From positions 1-32,207 of the forward strand of contig CARXKP010000009.1 in the NCBI GenBank assembly GCA_949096025.1: a DNA stretch of 32,207 nt, given 5' to 3'. Origin of the DNA: an uncultured Eubacteriales bacterium. GTDB lineage: Bacteria > Bacillota > Clostridia > Christensenellales > UBA1242. Below, one piece after another: positions 14,896 to 21,136 of the stretch; positions within the stretch are counted from its first letter, which is position 1; every line of letters begins with the position of its first letter. A program made the translations under genes and the position numbers. A model generated the notes under the pieces. The model saw only the letters and a program-made list of their open reading frames with translations. It was not told the origin of the DNA and made no database searches.

Positions 14896-15488
14896 AATTT
14901 ACCTCTTATTTGTTCTATTAAATCTGCAATACTTTTTAAACTGTCAAAATAAATAGTTTGAAAACCTACTTTTTGAGCATTATCTATATCCATAATTTTA
15001 TTGTCACCAATATGTAAGATTTCTTTTGGAAGAAGGTTGAAATTTTTTGCGAGGATTCTATATGCCTCTTCGCTCTTTCCTGCTATATGATAATCGTCTA
15101 ATGTAGAAATTATAGTGTCAAATAAATTTGAAAATTCTCCAAGTTCATAATATATAAAGTCGTGAGTTGTTGTTGAAAAGATAATATGGGGAAGGGGGAG
15201 CGACTTTATAAAATCTAGCAATTCTAAACATAGTTTTGGACTTTCGAGTTTTTTAAATTCTTGTTTGGTATCAAATTTTAGGACCTTTTCCCAATAACGA
15301 TTATCATAATATCTAAAATCATATTTACCAAACTTTTTAAATTCTTCTCTGAGTTCTTTCTTTGCACTTTCTATACTGGTATTATGAAAAGTTGCATATT
15401 TTCGTGGCAAGATTTCCAACCAAAAATCATCAGAAAACTTTGCACTTGACAAAGTGCCTTGCAAATCAAAACTAATCAGTTTTATCAT
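14892..15488 (-). CDS. HAD superfamily hydrolase with altered DxD motif
   Basis: HAD-fold protein of the subfamily I type with a helical cap. Motif I reads 'FDLQGTL' (Asp8, Gln10): the nucleophile Asp is present but the general acid/base Asp at +2 is a Gln. Motif II 'HIIFSTTT', the motif III lysine in 'AGKSEEAY' and motif IV 'LHIGDNKIMDIDNA' (GDxxxxD) look intact. Family knowledge says Asp+2 is needed for normal phosphatase turnover, so the enzyme may be slow, do another reaction or bind only. It is embedded in the operon with four-base overlaps on both sides. Confidence 0.85.
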   Translation of the reverse strand: MIKLISFDLQGTLSSAKFSDDFWLEILPRKYATFHNTSIESAKKELREEFKKFGKYDFRYYDNRYWEKVLKFDTKQEFKKLESPKLCLELLDFIKSLPLPHIIFSTTTHDFIYYELGEFSNLFDTIISTLDDYHIAGKSEEAYRILAKNFNLLPKEILHIGDNKIMDIDNAQKVGFQTIYFDSLKSIADLIEQIRGKL

Positions 15489-16009
15489 AATTTTTCCTTT
15501 ATTTTTACAAGTGAAAAGGTGTCGACATCCATTAAATCTTTTTTGCCAGATAGATATTCAAGTTCTGTTACATATAAACAAGCCTTGACCTTTCCGCCAA
15601 GTTTTTCTATTAAATTTATGCAGGCTTTACTTGCTCCACTTCCAGCCATAATATCATAAAAAATTATGACTTTTTCGCCACTTTTTATAGCATCTTTTTT
15701 GATTTGATATTCTGCCTGACCATATTCTTTGATAAATCTTTCTGAAAGGATTTCACCAGGTATAAGATTTGGCTTTCTAATGAGAACAAGTTCTTTCTCC
15801 AGTCTGTCAGCAAGTATACTTCCGATTGTAAAGCCTTTGCTTTCAACAGCGACAATTTTATCAAAATCTTTGTTTTTTAGATATTCTAAAAATTGATTTA
15901 TTGCAAAGTTTCTTGCTTCTACATTTTTTAATAGATATGAAAAGTCCCAGTAAACAACGCCAGTAAGTGGAAAGTCGTAATAATGCTTTACATAATTTTC
16001 AATTTTCAT
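15485..16009 (-). CDS. Adenine phosphoribosyltransferase-like enzyme
   Basis: Type I PRTase close to APRT, which joins a purine base to PRPP. Family blocks seen: 'YYDFPLTGVVYWDFSYLL' (the D-F-P-x-x-G-I-x-F-x-D start), 'KIVAVESKGFTIGSILADRL', 'LIRKPNLIPGE', and the PRPP loop 'VIIFYDIMAGSGAS', where the first Asp of the usual D-D is Tyr. 'NLIEKLGGKVKACLYVTELEYLSGKK' matches the APRT C-terminus. Because it sits inside an apparent modified-nucleotide operon and has loop changes, it may act on a modified base rather than adenine. True apt is the alternative. Confidence 0.85.
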   Translation of the reverse strand: MKIENYVKHYYDFPLTGVVYWDFSYLLKNVEARNFAINQFLEYLKNKDFDKIVAVESKGFTIGSILADRLEKELVLIRKPNLIPGEILSERFIKEYGQAEYQIKKDAIKSGEKVIIFYDIMAGSGASKACINLIEKLGGKVKACLYVTELEYLSGKKDLMDVDTFSLVKIKEKL

Positions 16010-16619
16010 ATTTCAACTCCTTTAAAATTGCTCTTGCTGGAGCGGCATCAATACCAATAACTTTAAGAGGAAGAAGAATAAGTTCATATACTTTTTCTTC
16101 CGTTTGACTAAGCCTTAAATTATCAAGACATATTACATCTCTTTCCATAAAAATTCTATGAATAACATTCTTTCCTTCTCTTTCAAAACTTTGATAATCG
16201 TATCCTATTAACTTTACGCCTTTTTCAACTAAATATCTTGCCGCCTCTTCTGATAGAGCAATGTGCTTTGGGTTGTAAGTCTTTAAATCATCATAGGAGT
16301 TTTTTGTCTTTAATAAAATTCTAGTAGATTTAATTTGTTTAGATTTAAGGTGGTTGAGGTTAATCATATCATCAACTTCAGTTAAATCTAAAACTTGACA
16401 ATCGCCATTTAAAAGTTCAAGAGGAATTTCATTGCTTTTCCATTTATCATTGAAAAGATAAAAAGGCGCGTCTATATGAGTTCCGGCGTGTGCTCCAAAA
16501 TCAAGCCAGGTAAAGTTGATGGGTGCGTTTGGTATTCTTGCAAGAGCTTTTAGTTTAGGTTTTGGGTCATCTATCCAAACAAGGGTATTTTCATCTAAAT
16601 CCATTGATATATCAATCAT
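15999..16619 (-). CDS. Cyclase/kynurenine formamidase family hydrolase
   Basis: Metal-dependent hydrolase of the PF04199 'cyclase' type. The signature H-x-G-T-H-x-D-x-P is seen at residues 44-52 ('GAHAGTHIDAPFY'). 'DISMDLDENTLVW' is the characteristic N-terminus, and 'IGYDYQSFE' and 'GIDAAPARAIL' match later conserved parts. The best-known member removes formyl from N-formylkynurenine. In this operon an N-formyl group could arise from a GTP cyclohydrolase II-like reaction, so I infer a formamidase acting on a formylamino-pyrimidine or similar intermediate. Starts and stops overlap its neighbours by 8 and 11 bases. Confidence 0.85.
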   Translation of the reverse strand: MIDISMDLDENTLVWIDDPKPKLKALARIPNAPINFTWLDFGAHAGTHIDAPFYLFNDKWKSNEIPLELLNGDCQVLDLTEVDDMINLNHLKSKQIKSTRILLKTKNSYDDLKTYNPKHIALSEEAARYLVEKGVKLIGYDYQSFEREGKNVIHRIFMERDVICLDNLRLSQTEEKVYELILLPLKVIGIDAAPARAILKELKYEN

Positions 16620-17811
16620 TTTTTATCTCCTTTAAAATTTTATTTTCCCATTCGGTTTTTGTAGATGTAAGTATGCTTATAACGCTTGAAAAAATATTGT
16701 TTCTGTTTTGAATATATGGTTTTTTAAGACTTTCAATGTTCGATTGCACTTTGTCCATAGCCTGCCAATAATCCAGATGATTCTTTACTGGCATTGGTGA
16801 CCACGCGGGAGCAAACATCTCAAAGGTTTGGTCGAGAAAATCATAATAAATTGAACTTCCAAAGCAACTTTTTTCAAGTTCTTTAATGATAAATCTTGCT
16901 AAGTCATTTTTGTTTATAAATGAGCAAACTTCTTTTCCTTGGCAAAAGTTTTTTGCTTTATTTACTAAATCATACTCGTCAATAAATGTATCTAACAATT
17001 TTTCAAATTCAAGAGTCTTTTTTTCTTGATTAAATTGCTTTCTTAGGTCTGATAAAATTACTTTTTTAAAACTATCTTTATTTATATAGAAATAGTAACC
17101 GATAAGGTCAATTCTATTTTCAAAAGGGTAAGCACCGTCATTGTAACATTGAAACTCATTTCTTTTATCAAAGAGAGAAAACTCAATTTTGTTATAATTT
17201 TCATAATTATCAACAAATATGCAAAATGCGGAAAGTTTAAATTTTGCGTTGATATTAAAAAGTTTTGAAATTAGATTAAAGTTTCTAATTATTGTTCCAG
17301 CATTGATATATTCGTCAAACAGCAAGAACTCATCTTGAAAAATTTTAGAAAGAGTAGTGTTTTTTAAGATTTTATTAAATTTTTTTAACGCAAAAATGTC
17401 ATATTCAAAATTATCATTAATGCTATCAATAATAGTAAACTTCTTTTCTTTAATAATGGACGTAAGTGATATTTCTTTGCATAATGAGATCATTTCTTTT
17501 TCAATAGGCTTAAATTCGTTTTCTGCAATGTAAAATTTAAACCATTCATAGAGATTAAAATTCAGTTCTCTAGGAATTTTTATTTGTAATAGATTTTTAT
17601 CTTTTAAACTTTTAAGATTTTTAATGATTTGAATAAGAGGGGAAGTCCCGCTTTCAATTACAACAATATTTTTATGCTTTGTTTGATTGAATTTCTCTGT
17701 GATTTTTTTAGCAAGTAATACGCTTTCTTTTTCATTCATATAGCGAAACTTACAATTAAAGTCAGGATTTGTGAAGGCGGAGAGATTATCTAAATTTTTA
17801 TAATATTTCAT
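16612..17811 (-). CDS. Novel PRTase-like protein
   Basis: 399 aa; I do not recognise the full-length family. Two segments look like a type I phosphoribosyltransferase: 'KNIVVIESGTSPLIQIIKNL' (strand-loop with pyrophosphate-binding G) at about 48-66 and 'DEFLLFDEYINAGTIIRN' at 160-177, where F-D-E-x-x-x-A-G-T resembles the PRPP-binding loop. The C-terminal 200 residues are mostly helical, with one cysteine-bearing stretch ('AKNFCQGKEVCSFI') and a motif 'MFAPAWSPMPVKNHLDYWQAMDK' that may be a second conserved site. It is placed between the TrpF-like and cyclase genes with overlaps or a 2-base gap, so it is certainly part of the operon. Confidence 0.6.
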   Translation of the reverse strand: MKYYKNLDNLSAFTNPDFNCKFRYMNEKESVLLAKKITEKFNQTKHKNIVVIESGTSPLIQIIKNLKSLKDKNLLQIKIPRELNFNLYEWFKFYIAENEFKPIEKEMISLCKEISLTSIIKEKKFTIIDSINDNFEYDIFALKKFNKILKNTTLSKIFQDEFLLFDEYINAGTIIRNFNLISKLFNINAKFKLSAFCIFVDNYENYNKIEFSLFDKRNEFQCYNDGAYPFENRIDLIGYYFYINKDSFKKVILSDLRKQFNQEKKTLEFEKLLDTFIDEYDLVNKAKNFCQGKEVCSFINKNDLARFIIKELEKSCFGSSIYYDFLDQTFEMFAPAWSPMPVKNHLDYWQAMDKVQSNIESLKKPYIQNRNNIFSSVISILTSTKTEWENKILKEIKND

Positions 17812-17813
17812 AA

Positions 17814-18473
17814 TTAATTCCTTTTTGCTAGTTCAATAAATTTTTTAATTTTATTTAAGTCTTTTCTATCTTTTTTTAGATAACTTTCACTAAAATGACT
17901 GACTCCAGTTGAAACATCGACGCCAAAAGGATTTGTTATGTTTATTGCAGTTTGGACATTTTCAGGTGTTAGACCTCCTGCAATAAAGCAGGGTTTTTGA
18001 GTTTTTGCAAGAAGTGTTGCAGTTTTTTCCCAGTCGTTTTCTACTCCAGTCCCGCCAGTATAGTTTGAGTTTCTAGAGTCGAAGAGATAATAATCGCAAT
18101 ATTTTTCATATATTTTCATTTTATCCTCAGCGTCATCATAATTTGAAACTATAGTTTTAATTATCTCGCCTTTAAAGTTTTTACGTACCTTTTTCATCTC
18201 TTCTTCGTCTATATCCTCTGATACTTGAATCCCAGTGCAATTAATGTACTGAGAAAGTGCTAAGATGTCATCTGCACTAAGTAGATGTGTGACTAAAAAA
18301 CTTTTCACATTTTTTGGCAACTTTTTTATAATCTGCCTTACATTTTGTGCGTAAGGTTCAACTTCAATAGGTAACACTTTTCCGCCCATTACAAAACCGA
18401 TTAGGTCGGCGCCGTTGTTTATTGCATTGAATGTATCAATCTCATTACTTATACCACAAATTTTAACTTTCAT
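17814..18473 (-). CDS. TrpF-type phosphoribosyl isomerase
   Basis: A (beta/alpha)8 barrel of the N-(5'-phosphoribosyl)anthranilate isomerase family, which performs the Amadori rearrangement of a phosphoribosylamine to a 1-deoxyribulose phosphate. Catalytic Cys6 ('VKICGI') and Asp132 ('YLFDSRNSNYTGGTG') are conserved, as are 'GGLTPENVQTAI' and 'FGVDVSTGV' at the phosphate site. I chose the ATG at 18473, behind AAAGGAGGT; an upstream in-frame start adds eight residues. It overlaps the radical SAM gene by 11 bases. No other trp gene is present, so tryptophan synthesis is unlikely; a ribosylamine intermediate of this pathway is the better guess. Confidence 0.88.
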   Translation of the reverse strand: MKVKICGISNEIDTFNAINNGADLIGFVMGGKVLPIEVEPYAQNVRQIIKKLPKNVKSFLVTHLLSADDILALSQYINCTGIQVSEDIDEEEMKKVRKNFKGEIIKTIVSNYDDAEDKMKIYEKYCDYYLFDSRNSNYTGGTGVENDWEKTATLLAKTQKPCFIAGGLTPENVQTAINITNPFGVDVSTGVSHFSESYLKKDRKDLNKIKKFIELAKRN

Positions 18474-19290
18474 TTTTACCTCCTTTATTGTATACAATAT
18501 CTAATTTCCAAGCCCTATCATCAATATTATCAAGTTTATCTATTTCTTTAATATCTGAAATTTTTTTTATTTCTCCGTTATGGTTATAATTCAAAACTCC
18601 TTTTGAGTCGATAAAAACATAACTAGCATTTTGCTCATATTCATCTTTAGTTAATAGATTTTCTCCATAAATGAAAATTGCTTTTTTAAGTAAGTTGTTA
18701 TATTCTTCAGTTGTAATTTCATATTTATCTTTAAAATTTGCACCATACCCGCTTGCAAAAAATTTACTTAGTTTCCACTTGTCAACCTTATTTGAAAATA
18801 ATTTTGGAATATTTATTACATCTTCAATATTGGTTTTGCCAACCATAGTATTGATTTTTATTTCAACATTTTTATAGTTAGAAGAAATAAATTCTATTAA
18901 ATTTAATATGTGACCGTGATGATTTTCTAGTTTATTTGGACGCATTTCATTGTGAATGTTATGATTAAAAGAGTCTAGTGGTAAATTAATTGCATCAATA
19001 TAATTTAGTACTTCTTGTTTTTGAGGAAGTAATATTCCGCTTGTTGAAATTATTGTAATAAGACCGAGGCTTTTGCAATACCTTGCAATTTCAATTATGT
19101 CATCACGCATTAATGGGTCACCGCCTGTTAAATTAATTGCTTCAAGTCCATACTCTTTTAAAAATTTGATGATACTTTTAACTTTCTTTAAGGGTAGTTG
19201 CTCTGCAATATTTCTCCAGTCTGCAAAGCAGAACTTGCAATTCATATTGCATACAGAAGAAACTTCAAAACAAATATATTTAGTTTTCAT
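18463..19290 (-). CDS. Radical SAM enzyme with viperin-like features
   Basis: 275 aa radical SAM protein. The [4Fe-4S] motif C14-x3-C18-x2-C21 ('CNMNCKFCFADW') is followed by the SAM-binding 'INLTGGDPLMRDD' (52-62) and 'IISTSGILL'. No further cysteine clusters occur, so there is no SPASM domain. Several parts resemble viperin (ddhNTP synthase) as I remember it: CFA-x-W after the cluster, 'LPLDSFN', 'VEIKINTMVGKTNIED', 'KWKLSKFF', and 'YEQNASYVFIDSKGVLN'. A nucleotide-modifying role would also suit the kinase and Nudix neighbours. MoaA-like or other small radical SAM enzymes remain possible. It overlaps the GTP cyclohydrolase II-like gene by 11 bases. Confidence 0.85.
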   Translation of the reverse strand: MKTKYICFEVSSVCNMNCKFCFADWRNIAEQLPLKKVKSIIKFLKEYGLEAINLTGGDPLMRDDIIEIARYCKSLGLITIISTSGILLPQKQEVLNYIDAINLPLDSFNHNIHNEMRPNKLENHHGHILNLIEFISSNYKNVEIKINTMVGKTNIEDVINIPKLFSNKVDKWKLSKFFASGYGANFKDKYEITTEEYNNLLKKAIFIYGENLLTKDEYEQNASYVFIDSKGVLNYNHNGEIKKISDIKEIDKLDNIDDRAWKLDIVYNKGGKNES

Positions 19291-20389
19291 AATTACCTCT
19301 TAAAAGTTTTATAATTTCTTTTTTAACTCTCTTATAGTCCTCTTTAAAGGAGGTGAGGGTTCCGTTTATGTCGAGGTGATTAAATTCGCTTCCTCTTTGG
19401 GTAGCTTCAGTTGCACCAGCAATATTTACAGCGCCTATAGATTTAACTCGGGTAATATTGTATCCACTTTTTTCCATAGCGTTTATCTTTAAAGGGTTGT
19501 TAGTAAGCATTATCACATTTTTGTTTACTTGTAAGAAGTCCATAATGATAGGAGTTATCATATAACCAGCACCACCATTTTCTTTTCTAGGGTCGCCGTC
19601 TATACCGATTGTGGTAAATCCTCCATACATTGTTGTTTTGTAAGTTTGCTCAGCACTGTACTCTCCGCGATGACGCATAGAAGCTCTTTCACTTAAATCA
19701 AATACAAACTCATCTTTTGTAAAACCACTTCCCATTCCATTTTGTGAGTCTATATGCAATAAAACAAATCCAGTTTTGCTATCTTTTTTATAAATGTGTC
19801 TGCCTTTATCATAAACAAATTGTTTTTGTACCCAGCTTTCAAATTCATCACCATTTTTTAATTTTAGTGCTTTGATTTTATTGAATGATGCGGCAAGCTG
19901 TCTAATATTTTTCCATTGATAATAGCAGTTGCATCTTTGTGAACCGAATAAAAATGAAGGAGTGCAGGCGGATTCTATTCTTAACACTACTCTATTGTCG
20001 TAGACATTTCCGACAAGCCCAACGTTTGCATATTCGACCCCGATTTTAGGATTATAAACACACATTCCTATATGTCTTAATAGGTGAGGGGTTTCTTTCT
20101 TTTCGGTTAAGGAAAAAAGAGTTGCACCCTTGTTTGCAATTATTATTGATTGCGTAGGTTTATGAAATGCGATGTCATAAAGACGCATTAAATCACCTTT
20201 TGCTTTTTCTTGGTCAAGCCCAGTAACAAAATTTAATATAATTTCATTGAAAAGAGCCTTGTCTTTTATTTGCCAAACTTTACCTTCTTCCTCAGGAACT
20301 TTATCTAAAACGGAAAAATAAATTTCCTTAACTCGGCTAATTCTATTTTTATAGTTTTCAATACCTTTATCTAAAATTTCTTTAATCAT
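19280..20389 (-). CDS. Divergent GTP cyclohydrolase II-like enzyme
   Basis: 369 aa relative of RibA. Zinc-binding cysteines of GTP cyclohydrolase II are kept: 'RIESACTPSFLFGSQRCNC' (Cys142, Cys153, Cys155). The C-terminal 'VIMLTNNPLKINAMEKSGYNI' matches 'LLTNNPKKVEILTEAGINI' of E. coli RibA, and 'IDGDPRKE' (D266-P-R268) can be the catalytic D-x-R pair. The usual 'RQEGR-x-IGL' block is replaced by 'DSQNGMGSG', a long insert (about 222-262) follows, and 130 extra residues precede the zinc site. The enzyme probably opens a purine or related ring but on a different substrate or with another product. There are no ribB/D/E/H neighbours, so riboflavin synthesis is unlikely. Confidence 0.82.
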   Translation of the reverse strand: MIKEILDKGIENYKNRISRVKEIYFSVLDKVPEEEGKVWQIKDKALFNEIILNFVTGLDQEKAKGDLMRLYDIAFHKPTQSIIIANKGATLFSLTEKKETPHLLRHIGMCVYNPKIGVEYANVGLVGNVYDNRVVLRIESACTPSFLFGSQRCNCYYQWKNIRQLAASFNKIKALKLKNGDEFESWVQKQFVYDKGRHIYKKDSKTGFVLLHIDSQNGMGSGFTKDEFVFDLSERASMRHRGEYSAEQTYKTTMYGGFTTIGIDGDPRKENGGAGYMITPIIMDFLQVNKNVIMLTNNPLKINAMEKSGYNITRVKSIGAVNIAGATEATQRGSEFNHLDINGTLTSFKEDYKRVKKEIIKLLRGNYEN

Positions 20390-20925
20390 AAATCTTTCTC
20401 CTTTTCATTAATAAAATTTTCAAGCATTTTATATTCCTCAAAATGTGGGAAAATGTTGGTGTTAGGGTTGGGTGAAAAAATAACACTTTTATCAACAAAT
20501 TTGACTGTTTCAACTTCTTCTTTTTGAAATTTTAATTTTGAGAGGTCAATATCCTTATTTAAAATAAATACATCAACAAATTCGTTACTTTGAATGTCCT
20601 TCCATTTAAATTTTTCTTTTATAGTAAAAGCAAATTCAATTTCGTTTTCATTAGTATTAAGCCCAATTTCTTCTTTGGCTTCTCTAAGAGATGTATCAAT
20701 AGAATTTTCACCTGCACTAATATGCCCAGCAACTGAAACATCCCAATAGCCAGGGAAAAACTTTTTTTGAGCACATCTTTTTTGAAGCAAAACCTGATTT
20801 TTGCTGTTAAATATCCATAGATGAACTGATTTATGCCATAGTCCCTCTCTGTGAGCAATGGCTTTATCGATAACGCCTAGGAGCCTACCGTTTTCATCAT
20901 AATAATCAATTAATTCGTGTTCCAT
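20386..20925 (-). CDS. Nudix hydrolase, IPP-isomerase-like (YfcD type)
   Basis: First gene of the nine-gene operon. The Nudix box is complete ('GHISAGENSIDTSLREAKEE', then IGL, about residues 67-89). The surrounding 'DENGRLLGVIDKAIAHREGLWHKSVHLWIFN' and 'LLQKRCAQKKFFPGYWDVSVAGH' place it with isopentenyl-diphosphate isomerase-like/YfcD Nudix proteins, many of which hydrolyse nucleoside diphosphate derivatives. A possible role is to cleave a pathway nucleotide or clean up a damaged one. Start at 20925 behind AGGAGGAAT; the stop overlaps the next start (ATGA). Confidence 0.9.
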   Translation of the reverse strand: MEHELIDYYDENGRLLGVIDKAIAHREGLWHKSVHLWIFNSKNQVLLQKRCAQKKFFPGYWDVSVAGHISAGENSIDTSLREAKEEIGLNTNENEIEFAFTIKEKFKWKDIQSNEFVDVFILNKDIDLSKLKFQKEEVETVKFVDKSVIFSPNPNTNIFPHFEEYKMLENFINEKEKDL

Positions 20926-20998
20926 ATTCCTCCTTTTTAAAGAATTATACTTTTAAATCTCAATTTACATTGCTGAAATGTACAATTCTTTTTGATTA

Positions 20999-21015
20999 AG
21001 TGTCTTTATGACACT
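20999..21015. promoter_or_regulatory. Operator 1 (perfect palindrome)
   Basis: AGTGTC-TTTAT-GACACT, a perfect 6-base inverted repeat, lies just downstream of the -10 box of the operon promoter. Probable binding site of the adjacent NrtR-type regulator. Confidence 0.75.
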
Positions 21016-21018
21016 ATT

Positions 21019-21047
21019 ATAATAACACGCAATTAGTGTCTTGTCAA
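21019..21047 (-). promoter_or_regulatory. Promoter of the nine-gene operon
   Basis: On the minus strand TTGACA (21042-21047, perfect -35), 17 bases and TATTAT (21019-21024). Operator 2 covers the -35 and operator 1 lies over the start region, an arrangement that fits repression. The leader is about 85 bases. Confidence 0.8.
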
Positions 21048-21051
21048 CACT
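21035..21051. promoter_or_regulatory. Operator 2
   Basis: AGTGT-CTTGTCA-ACACT, the same half-site, spacing and total length as operator 1 with one mismatch in the sixth arm position, centred 36 bases away. It overlaps the -35 box of the operon promoter. Confidence 0.7.
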
Positions 21052-21076
21052 TATTTTGAAATTTTTTAAAAATATT

Positions 21077-21093
21077 AGTGTTAACTTTACATT
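21077..21093. promoter_or_regulatory. Weaker third operator-like site
   Basis: AGTGTT-AACTT-TACATT keeps the left half-site and part of the right one, and overlaps the -35 box of the regulator's own promoter, so autoregulation is possible. Confidence 0.35.
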
Positions 21094-21114
21094 TATCAAC
21101 TTTTATGTTACAAT
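21086..21114 (+). promoter_or_regulatory. Promoter of the regulator gene
   Basis: TTTACA (21086-21091), 17 bases, TACAAT (21109-21114); start near 21121, followed by the AGGGGG ribosome site of the ATG at 21137. Confidence 0.65.
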
Positions 21115-21136
21115 TTGGTTAAAATTAGGGGGCAAG

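Noticed and set aside
17814..20389. Reading trpF and the RibA-like gene as parts of tryptophan and riboflavin operons
   Set aside because: No other trp or rib genes are present, and the RibA-like protein lacks the standard catalytic loop block.
14200..20925. Nine-gene operon as a genomic island integrated at tRNA-Arg
   Set aside because: No integrase and no second copy of the tRNA 3' end were found in the window; the tRNA adjacency alone is not evidence.
21041..21136. Longer N-terminus of the Nudix regulator
   Set aside because: The in-frame extension lies across the promoter and operators; the ATG at 21137 has the AGGGGG ribosome site.
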